Shown: positions 10,680-21,124 of the stretch, in pieces | Numbering within the stretch: position 1 is the stretch's first letter | Layout: the number at the start of each line of letters is the position of its first letter | Source of the DNA: Gnetum montanum | Taxonomy: Eukaryota > Streptophyta > Gnetopsida > Gnetales > Gnetaceae | Assembly (NCBI GenBank): GCA_015680685.1 | Contig: MNCI01008062.1 | Location: 307,427-371,426, forward strand | Direction: 5' to 3' | DNA length: 64,000 nucleotides | Notes under the pieces: model-generated | What the model was told of the DNA's origin: nothing | Databases searched by the model: none | The model's input: the letters and a program-made list of their open reading frames with translations, nothing else | Made by a program: the position numbers and the translations under genes

Positions 10680-11990
10680 ATCAATTAACCACTTATACAA
10701 ATTGGTATAGTAGCATTCTTACCTATCTTCTCACACAAGAAATACCACAAGAGCTTGACGTTAAAAAGAGACAGTAGTTTCTTCACCAAGCCAAATATTT
10801 CATAGAAATTAATGGACATCTTTATAAGGTATGTTCCAATGGCTTGGTTCAATGGTGTGTTCCCGATATAGATCAATTGCGAGTTCTCCAAGATGCTCAT
10901 GAGGGCCCCTATGAGGGTCATTATGCTGGGAGATGAACAACCATCAAAATATTACTTGTAGGATATTATTGGCCTACATTGTTCCAAGATGCTCATCATT
11001 TCGTCCAATCTTGTGAGCACTACCAATGTGATGGGGGAATAACTGCTAGAATGGAGGATCTGCAACAATGGATTTAACCCTTAGAACCCTTCAACATATC
11101 GGGAATTGATTTTATGGGGCCTATTACACCAATGTCCAATGGAAAAGCCTACATTGTTGTTACTGTTGACTATTTTACAAAGTGGGCAGAAGCAACCGCA
11201 ATTACGGACTGTTCCTCATCTACCACTGCATGATTTGTTCAACAACAAATTGTAAACAGGTTTGGCGTGCCTCGTGCACTTATTTCTAACAATGGTACAC
11301 ACTTTATAGGTGTGAATTTTTGAAAGTTGATGCAACATTTAGGAGTTGAACACAAGCTAACTACACTATATCATCCTCAAGCGAATGGTCAAGCCGAAGT
11401 CACCAATAGGGAGATCACAAAAATATTGACATGAACCATTAGCAAATATAGGCAAGATTGCAGCACCAAACTGAACGATGCTCTTTGGGCATACCTCTCC
11501 ACATGAAAACTTCCTATAGGCTACTCTCCCTATGAGTTAGTGTATGGTAAACTTCCAATGCTTCCTATTCAAGCTAAGCTCCGTACACTATCCATAGCAT
11601 GTGACCTTAACCTTAACCTCAATTTAGCACAAAAAGAATGATTAATAAACCTTAACTTGCTAGATGAGAATCGATTATTCATCCTGTCATCTAACGAATT
11701 ATAGAAGGCCTTTAATAAACAATGTCATGACCTGAAAATTAAAAAATTTAAATACCAACCCAGAGATAAGGTTCTCTACTGGAATCCCACACATGTCCCA
11801 CAATGTACTAAATTTCAAATGCTATGAGAAGGACCTTATATTATTCATGAAACTTTTCCTTTAGGAGCCATGATGATCTATAAACCTGGAAGCCTAGATA
11901 AGAAATTATTAGTCAACATCCAGCAAACCAAACCTTTTCATGAGCCTAAAACAGCTAGTATCAATATTACCTCTATTGGTGGACAACCCT
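10680..11990 (+). pseudogene. Element A integrase remnant
   Basis: The zinc-binding HHCC part is seen near 10985-11040 (DAHHFVQSCEHYQC). The catalytic core follows: FNISGIDFMGPITPMSNGKA (about 11090-11145, first Asp), YFTKWAEATAITD, then RFGVPRALISNNGTHF (about 11255-11310), and HPQANGQAEVTNREI (about 11370-11415, catalytic Glu). In the second catalytic box the expected Asp is Asn (codon AAC at 11288-11290), so catalysis would be lost even without the stops near 11051, 11231 and 11323. A C-terminal part runs to about 11990. The section ends with GGDGHQ-like text that is also present after the protease in element B. Confidence 0.85.
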
Positions 11991-12049
11991 GCTCCTTATT
12001 TCAAATTGCCTCATTTCAACTCAATCGTGGGGGAGATGGCCACCAATGC

Positions 12050-13902
12050 TAACCATTCTAAGACCTCAGTTCCTTTTGTATTTTTGTTTTACACATTTTT
12101 TAATTTTATTTTTTTTACACCATCATTAACATTTTTACTATTTCTTTGTTCAATTTACTTTAACTAGTCACAAAATAAGTGCTCACAATGGTGGGTTGTA
12201 TTATAATAAGTGTTGATTACTAATGTTTGGTTCTTACCTTTGAATTTCAATGTTGATGCTAAGATATGGTTTCTTTTGATAAAACAGGCAATGAGTCCAT
12301 GTCATCCGTTCATCCATTCAATTTTATGGTCTCCCTTTGTTTCAGAAATGTACTGTCCCTTTCTCTAAGTAGACTTATTAATGAATTGGTGGCTTAGTAC
12401 TCTTCGAACCAAAGAAAGATTCAAATGGATGGAAAAAGATGTGACCTCAAAGGGATTCGATGCATTTGTGCTGGCTATTCTCTTGGATCCTTAAATGTTT
12501 TTCCTAAAGTTTTCTGCCATTCTGCTATCAACTAATATTAGGAAGTTGATTAAATCAAATGAGTCTTTGCATGGTGTGGTTCTCACAAAAAAAAACTAGT
12601 GGGAATTCAAAGAACACCCCTTAGACATAATAAAGAAACATGGGCTACAAGCATTGGTTATGGCACTGGAAAGACATGTTACCCATGGCTGAAGGTTCCC
12701 TCTAACAAAGGCCCTTTCTCACTTTTTGCTCTTCTGTTCTTTTCTTGTTGAAATGGTAGTTGCTTTGTAGAAGCATTCTTGCTGCTTCAAGAAGATGGAT
12801 TGGTCAAGTGTGTTGATGCGAGGTGACTAGATGTGGTTAGTTTGAATCTAGATTTGGGCAAATTTTTATTAAGTCACCTTAACCACATATTACACAAGAG
12901 ACTTTACACAACCTTAATTTTGGAATTCCATTCCATTCTCTCCTCTTTTTCCATATTTCTTTCCATATTCCACCTCATTGCCAATTTTATGATTAGTCTA
13001 TATTTTGGTTGACACATTGTCATTCTTCAGTAAACTCTTATGGATAAGTTCTTAACCATTGTTTTCATATGTCATTCCTAGAGCCTACGGACTCTTTGGT
13101 TTGTGTGTTTGTCAGGGCATAAAGGGCATGAGCCTACTTTGGGGAGGACCCACTGACATTCCTTTTTGGTGCAATTGTTAAGCTCTTTCCCTTAAACATT
13201 TATGGCAATCAACTATTTATCGTTTCATCCTATCAATGACATCCGTTTTTGTTTTTGTTTTTGTTTTTGTTGGCTTCACCGTTGTTATTTCTCTCATCTT
13301 TCTTGTTCTTTAAGTTTTCCACACTATTCCTACCGAAGGTTCACTCTTAGTCATGGGGGCCCTGTCACAAATGTTTCCATTCTATTACTTATCTCACCCC
13401 TACACCCTGGTATAAATCTCTAACCCAATATCTACCATACCCACAACATAGCCAGTGTGCTTCATATCAAGGTAAGGTATCAATCACATTATATTTTATC
13501 TATCCTTGCTAATTCGTGACTGTGTTGTGTGTGCAAATAGTAATCACATAAACAATAAAGAAGGGAGCACTTAGGATGGACTGGAGCTAAAGCAGTTATG
13601 CAAGGAACACGCATCATATGGCCATGGATGAACAACAATGTGCACATCGGTAACAATGCACCTCATTTTCTTTTCTTTCTCTCTCTCTTCAAGATGTCGA
13701 ATGAGGGTCTAGATGTCATCTATGTATAGTGTTCACCACTATGGTTATGAACACCAATGCTATAATATGTTTGTCAATTTGTTCACCAGGCACTTTAAAT
13801 TTTTCATTCCCTATCATTGTCAATTGTCATTCAGTCAATAATCCCATACCTCCAATATTTTGTAAGAACCTCGAGGACTATTTTCATTCAGTCGTGGGGG
13901 TA
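12050..13902 (+). other. Element A 3' non-coding spacer with purine tract
   Basis: No ORF of note lies between integrase and the 3' LTR. The stretch is nevertheless similar to the corresponding 24360-26279 region of element B. Shared landmarks are a 'gtttcttttgata...caggcaatgag' segment, a 'catgagcctactttggggagga' segment and a 'gtgttgtgtgtgca' segment. The last bases, GTGGGGGTA (13894-13902), form the G-rich priming tract directly before the 3' LTR. A long spacer here is usual for Athila/Tat elements. Confidence 0.65.
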
Positions 13903-14748
13903 TGATGAGCCATGATATTGGGACCGTGATATTAGATCCGTGATATCAGGACCACAATATCGAAGCCTGCCAAGCGATATCGAACATCCAATGTCAAAAC
14001 TTGTCTCATCGCCTATAAATAAGAGGCAGGCACACTTGGTTTTGGCATTAGTTCTTAGTCCCTTACTCAAACTCTTGTAGTTTTCCCTTTCCAGAGTTAG
14101 AATTATTTTTGAGTGCCTGCAGTAGGAGTCATAAAGTGAATGGATCTTTATTCGAGCATTGTGTACTTGAGCACACCTTATATCCAGAAATAAAGATGAA
14201 CTTTGTGATAAACCTTGCAACCTTCAGAATAGCTTATTTCTTACCTTTAATGTTATTTACATTTCTTTAATGCTTTCCTTAGTTAATTAATGTTACTTTT
14301 ATTGATTCGTTAATTTTCACAAGTAAGCACACTCAGTACGACCACTTCGAGCATACGTGAAACACTTGGTAACCCAGTAACAATTAGTGTTTAGTAATCC
14401 TAGTAGTGTTACACTGGTTTAGGATGTGTACGGAAAGTGGGAATGGATGCTGCTGTTAGGACTATTTAGGACCTAGCTAATTAGTTAAATTAAATTAGTT
14501 ATTCAATTATTTCACTTCTCCCTTTTTAGCACCAAGACATAAAACATAAAAAACCATAAAAATCACATGCCTCAAGCTTACTTAACCATATAATCATGCC
14601 ATAGAAGTACACTCAGGAAGACAACGATCGTCTAACCCGTCCTTGTTCTGTGAAGGCGCATAAGCACTTAGTCCTTGGAATTTAACCAAATCGTGTGTAA
14701 ACACTCGTATTCATATGGTTGAGCATAGGGGTACCTCGCCACTCATCA
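13903..14748 (+). repeat. Element A 3' LTR (846 bp)
   Basis: The LTR starts TGATGAG and ends CATCA (imperfect inverted ends TGATG...CATCA). Near the start it has five degenerate copies of a GATATCG-type palindrome, mostly with TG or CA in place of CG. A TATA box TATAAATA lies at 14014-14021, and an AATAAAG near 14189 could act in 3' processing. It lacks the 105-bp internal tandem repeat seen in the LTRs of element B. Confidence 0.88.
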
Positions 14749-15310
14749 ATGCCTCACCCAAATCCTTCATCTCAAAATTCTTAAAGAGAAAATGTTTCAC
14801 CCTGTATAGAAATCCACTATTATTGGTTGCAAAAAGGATATCATCCACATATAGAACAAGGAAACAGATTTTGCTCCCACTAACCTTCTGGTATATACAT
14901 TAATCCATGATGTTTTCTTCAAAACCAAATGAAGTGATGATATCATGGAATTTTAAGTACCATTGACAGGAGGCTTGTTTCAATTCATATATGGATTTCT
15001 TGAGCTTGCATACCAATTGCTCACCATCACTAGAGGAAAATCCTTTAAGTTGTTTCATATAAACCTCTTCCTCTAGATCACCATTAACAAAGGTTGGTTT
15101 CATATCCATTTGATGTAATTCAAGATCAAAATGAGCAACCAATGCCATGATAACACGAAAGGAGTCCTTCTTAGATACAAGAGAAAAGGTCTCCTTGTAA
15201 TCTATTCCCTCTTTTTGAGTGAACCCTTTAGCAACAAGTCTAGCCTTATATCTTTCAATGTTGCCCAATGAGTCTTTCTTAGTCTTGAAGACCCATTTGC
15301 ATTAAATGGC
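14749..15310 (-). pseudogene. Copia reverse transcriptase, 3' part cut by element A
   Basis: From right to left on the minus strand: ERYKARLVAKGFTQKEGIDY (start of the copia RT domain, about 15255-15195), then ALVAHFDLELHQMDMKPTF (catalytic Asp, about 15150-15095). GDLEEEVYMKQLKGF and KSIYELKQASCQWYLKFHD follow. Past a stop at about 14900 come FLVLYVDDILF (YVDD box, about 14855-14825) and NFEMKDLGEA (about 14780-14749), which ends exactly at the LTR of element A. Domain order and motifs are typical of copia RVT_2. A glutamine codon near 14900 is now a stop, and small substitutions are scattered. Confidence 0.9.
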
Positions 15311-15469
15311 TTTTACGCCATCAGGCAACTTGACAAGATCCCAGACTCCATTAGATAACATAGAGTTCATCTCATCTTTCATGACATCATACCACAAGTT
15401 AGATTCCTTACAACTCATGGCTTGTGAAAACGTTTCGGGATCATTCTCGACTTCTATGTTGTAGTCAGA

Positions 15470-16500
15470 CTCCTATAGATACATCATATAGTCACTAGGA
15501 ATCGCTAATCACCTTACTCTAGTAGATCTTCTTAATGTTGGTTCATCATTATCTTGAGGATCTAGCTTCTTTTTCTATGGATTATAGACTCTTACTTCAG
15601 ACAGACATCCCAAAACGCGTATATGTCACAAACTCAGTTTCCAACCTTTCCATAATTCAAATGGTGTCTTTGAGACAACCTTGGTTGGAACTTGGTTTAA
15701 TATATACACCATCATCTTGAGAGCTTCAGTCCACAAGGACTTAGGAAGCTTGGAGTTGCTAAGCATACCCTGCACCATGTCCAATAATGTTCGGTTTCTT
15801 CTTTTTGCCACACCATTCTAGTATAGAGAACCAAGCATAGTGTATTGGGCAACAATCCCATGCCCTTAAAGAAACTTAGCAAATGAACTAGGTGTTTGTC
15901 CATCATCAGTATATCTACCATAGTATTTACCACCTCTATCAGATCTCACTAACTTTATTTACTTACCACATTGTTTTTCTACTTCGACCTTAAACACCTT
16001 AAAGGCATCTAAAGCTTCGCTCTTGTTATGAAGCAAGTAGATATACATATATCATGAGTAATCATCAATAAAGGTAGTGAAATACTTTTCACCATATGCA
16101 TCCATATCTAGACTACAAATATTTGTATGTATGATCTCTAATATGTTTGAACTCCTCTTGGCACCTTTCTTTGACCTAGTGATCTGCTTTCCCTTTATGC
16201 AGTCCACACAAGTGTCAAAGTCAAAAAAATCTAGAGTACTAAGTACTCCATCATTTACTAATCTTTTAATTCTCTCAATAGAGATATGTCCTAATCTATG
16301 ATGCCACAACATAGAGGATTCGTCATTCATAACGCATCTCTTAATGCCAGCATGAACATGCATAGAAGTATAAGAAGTTTCATTTTGTAAATTAATTTTG
16401 AAAAGACCATCTATCAATGTACCATTTCCAACAAGTTCATATCTATAATATAAACTGAATATAGTGTCTGAAAATTTAAAGAAAAATCCCAATGATACAA
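15470..16500 (-). pseudogene. Copia GAG-pre-integrase and integrase remnant
   Basis: The pre-integrase zinc region reads LWHHRLGHISIERIKRLVND (about 16315-16255) and FDTCVDCIKGKQ, the H-H-C-C set that precedes copia integrase. Then come the core start TNICSLDMDAYGEKYFTTFI (first Asp near 16095) and IDDYSRYMYIYLLHNKSEA. Next are LVRSDRGGKYY-like text near 15950 (second Asp) and [17 protein letters not shown] near 15805 (the E/N-R-T helix region). After these comes [20 protein letters not shown]. Two or more stops and frame breaks occur between 15830 and 16050. Confidence 0.88.
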
Positions 16501-16549
16501 ACCTTGAAATAAAAATTAAATTTCTTCAAAAACTAGAAATATAAAATGT

Positions 16550-17594
16550 CTTTCCCAACTCTAAAAAAAAACACTACTTAAAACTAATTTGCATGTTCTG
16601 ACTACCTCCACATGTGAGCGCATCTTATTGCCTGAATAAATGCATGACTTACTTCCCACTAGCTTTCTTAGGTTTTTCACCCCCTACAAGGAATTGGTAA
16701 CATGGATTGTAGAACCAAAATCAATCCACCATGTGTCATGGCCAACATTAACCATATTAGATTCAAAACAAACAAGTCAGAGTCAAGTACCTTTCTTTTC
16801 AAGCCATTTTTGATATTTAGAACAATCTTTTTTTATGTGTCTTTCTTTGTGCAAAAAAAAAAAAAAAAAAAAAAAAAACATCTGGATTCCTTCTTAATAT
16901 CAACTTGTGCAGGTAATTTAACCTTCCACTTGCCTTTGGTGGCTTATTCTTTATTCTTTCCTTGTGTAGCCAAATGCATACTCTCTTTTGCTTCCATAGG
17001 AAGTCTCCCCTCTTCTTGCACACACATGGTCATTAATCTATTGATTGACCATTTGTCCTTATGTATGTTATAAGAAATCTTAAAGGATCCATACTATGGT
17101 GGGAGCATGTTTAAGATGTAGTGCACAAGGAAAGATTCTAACATCTCAACCTCAAATGTTTTGAGTTGAGCCGCTATATCTCTCATTTGCATGATCTGCT
17201 CATGCACACCACGAATTTTAGTAAGCTTCATGGATGAGAATTTCATTATCAAGGTGTTAGCCAATGCCTTGTATGATGACTCAAACTATTCATCAATAAC
17301 CTTTAGCAAAGCACGCAGATTGTCATACTATTCTAGTGAACCATGCATACCAGCCAAGATCTAGATTTTTATGAACATGACATAGAGGCAATTTGATCGC
17401 TCCCATTTTTCATAATTACCAATATCATTTAGATGGCTAATTGTTGTAATGGTAGGTGGTTTATCCTTACAAATAGCATAATCAATGTCTATCCAACCTA
17501 AATGAAGAAGAATTCTCTCTTTCCACACCTTATCATTATCACCCTTTGCATAATCAAACATGCTTATGTCACTAAATTTGAGGTAAAATACCAT
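16550..17594 (-). pseudogene. Copia gag remnant
   Basis: The start is at about 17594 with MVFYLKFSDISMFDYAKGDN, followed by VWKERILLHLGWIDID (the W-x-x-R-M-L helix of copia gag) and KDKPPTI. After many stops, the C-terminal text has YHVCARRGDFL-like sequence (about 17030-17000) and KNKPPKASGRL. A CCHC zinc knuckle follows, whose first Cys-x-x-Cys is disrupted by a long T run on this strand (16853-16878). Only scattered pieces of the UBN2-type middle part can be read. Gag would bind and package element RNA. Confidence 0.7.
16853..16878 (+). repeat. Poly(A) tract, 26 A, inside copia gag knuckle
   Basis: Twenty-six A on the plus strand lie where the copia gag zinc knuckle encodes Cys-Phe-Phe-Cys on the minus strand (TGT-TTT-TTT-TGC type codons). 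The run is flanked by TGT-like and TGC codons on the coding strand, so it is best read as slippage growth of a coding T tract. Confidence 0.85.
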
Positions 17595-18655
17595 AAAACA
17601 TGTTTACCAATCTAAAACATGAAAAATATGAATCAAATGACATAAAATTGCATGTGGGCTAAATTTTAATTCAAATAGATTCATATATCCTTATGATGAA
17701 ACTATTAAATTATATTCCTTTTCTTAATCCCTGTGGGCAAATTAAGAAAAATAATTTAACATGTCATCCTAATTAATCATATTAAATACAATAAAAATCC
17801 CTATGGAATAAAATTTATCATATTACATATGATTAATCACAATTTTTAATGTTGTCTACCATATGTGATCCAAAAGCTCTTAGTACATAATTTTGCATAA
17901 TTAAAGATGTTGTGGCTACTCTTTAATCATAAAAAATTATATAGATCACTAGTTATAATTCATATGCAGAAAATGATGCACACATATATAAAAATATGCA
18001 TAAAATTAATAAATTACCAAATTCAACATGGTGTAAACATAATTTTATCAGAAATATTGAATAACTTGATACATATAACCAACTTGCTTAGGACATTAGC
18101 AAGGTTATCTTTTGACTTCTAATACTTCATAGCCACAATACCTTTGGACTATGATGGATGGGAAAAGGAAACATTGGGTTAAAACCCTAGTTTTTTTTTT
18201 CTTTTTAAGAAAAGAAACACAAAAGATATAAGTTCTTGCCAGCTGAATTCGAAACACGCAATACAATAAATATATCGAGGATGTGGCAAAAGCTTTTATC
18301 ATAAGTGTCTATCGTGAGCATGGACATTGCACAGTAATGACAATTGTTTATTCAAATTGAGGAGGCCCAATGTAGTGCCATTATCACTGCTACTGCAGCA
18401 AAAGAACAATGGGCAAAACAACATAAGCAATTAGCACAACAACACAGGCCATTCAACATTAAACACTCATGGATTCCCGTACATGTAACATAACATAAAT
18501 ACATACTTAAATATCCTACGTGCTAATGAAATGGATGCCAAATCTAGAATTCAATTTAATTCAATCCAATTCAAACTCAACAATCAGACTCTAGTCTAGA
18601 GTTGATACAGACAATTGCACCATCATCAAAAACCACATCAAGATAGAGATCTAAC

Positions 18656-18667
18656 GCTCCAATACCA
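18656..18667 (-). other. Copia primer-binding site (tRNA-iMet-like)
   Basis: The minus strand reads TGGTATTGGAGC two bases after CTTACA. This is the copia initiator-Met primer site (TGGTATCAGAGC) with two changes. It fixes the internal edge of the 5' LTR at 18670. Confidence 0.75.
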
Positions 18668-18669
18668 AA

Positions 18670-19080
18670 TGTAAGAAAATAATTGTGTAGAAAAACTAGA
18701 TTGCACAAGTAATTAAAGTACAAAATGTGGAAGCAAATGGACCTAACCTCTAACCATTGATGTCTTCGATTAATCTTGTTCAGATTCTTCTTTCACCAAC
18801 GCTCTACAACGATGATGTATGCAACCTCCAAGCATCTGTGAAAGGGACCTAAACAACAATCCTACTATGATTCATGGTGCCTTTGTTCTCCCATCAAGAA
18901 TGACTTTATAGGCCATGAAATCAATTACCATGAAAGAAAATTTAAAAAATAAGATACCCAAAACCCCATCTGGATGTGGACGCCACCCCAACACCAACGC
19001 AAAAATGCATTATGCCAACACGTATAAGTGTCAATGGATATGGAGGCCTTCAACACGTAAACACATGTTACATATCATAC
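18670..19080 (-). repeat. Copia 5' LTR (outer limit uncertain)
   Basis: On the minus strand the LTR ends in CTTACA at 18670, followed by two bases and the primer site. The outer end cannot be set, because no second LTR is left for comparison. 19080 is only a guess from usual copia LTR sizes. Confidence 0.5.
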
Positions 19081-19934
19081 AATCATAGATAAATCCATCA
19101 TGTCCATGCCATCATACCTATGCTATACCGTTAAACAACCATAACCCACACAATCATAATTTAATCATAATATATATTATCAACATTATGACTCACAAAC
19201 TGACACTATCATAGACATAGCCCATGTGGTTGCTAACATATCCACACTCAATGTAGCATGTGAAACATTGTCATGAGTACTCATAAATAGCCATTGCATG
19301 CAGATCTTAGTCTTTTATTTATCTAATTGGTGTTAGGGTTCGTCAACCTATGACCTGCAACAATTAGCCTTCTAGAGGACTCGCGATAGAGACGAACACA
19401 CCTATTTCATGTACTAGCCATAGGGACGAACACACCTACGCTTTCCCACTCTTAGGATAATACTTGAGACAAGAGCCTCACTAATGCATCACAGTGGGGA
19501 TCAATCCATATTACCTCCAGGGTGCCTCATCACCAATCAATCCACACCCTCATGCTAGCACCACCTGCCAACAACCATCATAAACGTCATCACAAAGACA
19601 TGTACAAATCTTAGCTAGCTTAAACCATCATAGGTCACAAGCACAACACATCTAAACCCAACATAACATGGTCTCATATATCCATACCTAACAATCACAT
19701 TCATTCTATAAAAACCATACCACAATTTGACAAAACAAAATTGTGCGCCACAGCCATATTTCTCAGACTGCATGTAATTCCATAAAAATAATAACCTCCA
19801 AAATGATATATGCCCAAAGAGAAAACCAAATTCCATTATTAGAAAGTACTTCCCAAGACAATCCCAACAACACAAATTTCACCTAAAGCGGACTCTTGGA
19901 AGTTGAGTTATGCGCATTCAAAGTTTGATTAATA
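19081..19934. other. Gene-free stretch, possible older LTR sequence
   Basis: No coding similarity was seen. A 14-base text 'gacgaacacaccta' occurs twice 34 bp apart (from 19391 and 19425), and the style resembles an old LTR, but no partner is present. Element B inserted immediately to the right. The pre-insertion sequence continues at 27171. Confidence 0.4.
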
Positions 19935-19939
19935 ATATT
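19935..19939 (+). repeat. Element B target-site duplication, left copy
   Basis: ATATT lies immediately before the TG of the left LTR and is repeated exactly at 27166-27170 after the CA of the right LTR. Five bases is the standard duplication for LTR retrotransposons. Confidence 0.9.
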
Positions 19940-20879
19940 TGATGAGACGCGATATCGCATGCATCGCGATATCGTGTACGCAATATCGCGGCCGTCACGA
20001 TATCGCGGTCCACCGCCAAATCTATAAATAAAAGGCGGCACTCCCCTCATTTCTCATCCTAGGTTAAAAGTAGGGAAACTCTGGCAGTTTGATCACTCTA
20101 GAAATAGAATATTTTCCATGTGCCCGTAGTAGGAATCCCCAAGTGAACGGATCTTTATTCGAGCAGCTTTGTACCTGAACGCAAGTTGTGTACGGCAATA
20201 AAGATGAGCTTTGTGGATAAACCTTGCAGTGCATGGAATAGGATTTATTACTTGTTATTTCTTACATGTTATTTATTACATGCATTATGAGTACTACTTG
20301 ATTACGAGCATTGACGAATGTGTACGGCTAATCAAGGAATCGGCTACTCATCGTGATTAGATTCTCTCACCCTTATCTCCTAGAACGTGAGATGAGTACG
20401 ACTTGATTACGAGCATTTACGGATGTGTATGGCTAGTCAAGGAATCGGCTGCTCATCACGCTTAGGCTAGTTAGGTGCCTTAGTACAACCACTTCGAGCA
20501 CATGCGTTTCGTGTGGTGATCCTAGTAACGATTAGTGTTTGGTAGCCACAGTTGCATAGTTCAGGGTGTGTACGGTAAGTGGGAACGGATGCTGACGCTA
20601 GTTAATTTAGACTTAGTCCTTAGTTAGAGTTAGTTAGCTCTCTCAACCCTTCACCCTTTAGCATAGGAGATAAAATCAAAAAAGATCATAAAAATCATAT
20701 ACCTCGGACTTACTTAACCATACACCGTGACAACAACAAGTAAGTCTGGGAAGACAACAAATGATTAACCCTAAGTGTTCCATGGGGCGTTTAAGCATTT
20801 AGTCTACGGAGTTCGACCAGATCGTGTGTACTATGCTCGTTTCGTATGGTTGAGTGTAGGGGTACCTCACCACTCATGA
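19940..20879 (+). repeat. Element B 5' LTR (940 bp)
   Basis: The LTR begins TGATGAGACGCG and ends CATGA, where the 3' LTR has the expected CATCA. U3 opens with four GATATC-type palindromes, largely perfect GCGATATCGC. A 105-bp internal tandem repeat starts at 20289 and 20394 (landmark 'cttgattacgagcat'). It is about 54 bp longer than the right LTR, mainly because the right copy has lost palindrome units. Confidence 0.92.
20023..20030 (+). promoter_or_regulatory. TATA box of element B 5' LTR
   Basis: TATAAATA lies 83 bp into the LTR, just downstream of the palindrome array. The same box at the same relative place occurs in the right LTR (26315-26322), in the LTR at the window end (63792-63799) and in element A (14014-14021). 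Conservation across four LTRs supports it as the element promoter. Confidence 0.75.
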
Positions 20880-20880
20880 T

Positions 20881-20898
20881 TGGTGCTGTTGTTGGGTA
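20881..20898 (+). other. Element B primer-binding site (tRNA-Asp-like)
   Basis: TGGTGCTGTTGTTGGGTA starts one base after the LTR. Against the Athila/Tat tRNA-Asp-type site, four of the five differences are C-to-T, which fits decay of a methylated copy. Confidence 0.62.
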
Positions 20899-21124
20899 CT
20901 AAGTGTTTGTGCGCCGAATAGAACATAAGGGATATCACTCACATCATTGTGAGCCTTAACGAAACTTTGGGTTAATCAAGAAAAAATTTACATAATGGTG
21001 AATTAGCACATCGATAAAAATTCTTTCTTCTCATAAGAACAACTCACCACCTAAGGACCACACATGAGACAATCGGCAAGATAAAACACATAACCAAATT
21101 CAGCCAAGTCCTAAACAATATAAG

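Larger units (their letters stand above)
5625..14748 (+). mobile_element. Element A: Ty3/gypsy LTR retrotransposon, Athila/Tat-like
   Basis: The order is truncated 5' LTR, tRNA-Asp-like primer site, gag, protease, RT, RNase H, integrase, a roughly 1.9-kb non-coding spacer, a G-rich purine tract and a complete 3' LTR. The pol order (RT before integrase) is Ty3/gypsy. The primer site and the long region between integrase and 3' LTR point to the Athila/Tat branch (family knowledge, lineage inferred). Many stops and small indels affect every domain. The 3' end is clean: the LTR stops at CATCA (14744-14748), and the next base continues the RT reading text of a copia element on the other strand, so A inserted into that copia copy. 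The 5' end was lost by deletion at about 5620. Confidence 0.9.
14749..19080 (-). mobile_element. Ty1/copia LTR retrotransposon, interrupted and partly lost
   Basis: On the minus strand the order from right to left is LTR end, tRNA-iMet-like primer site, leader, gag, integrase, RT. Integrase before RT defines Ty1/copia. The RT text runs right up to 14749, the first base after element A's LTR, so A inserted into this copy. The remaining part (end of RT, RNase H, 3' LTR) should lie left of element A, but LINE sequence is found there. It was therefore removed by the deletion that also cut A's 5' LTR. The right limit is not defined because there is no second LTR to compare. Confidence 0.85.

Noticed and set aside
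19615-19875. 86-codon minus-strand ORF as a membrane protein
   Set aside because: Aromatic-rich text from AT-rich non-coding DNA, with no homologue recognised and no conserved neighbours.
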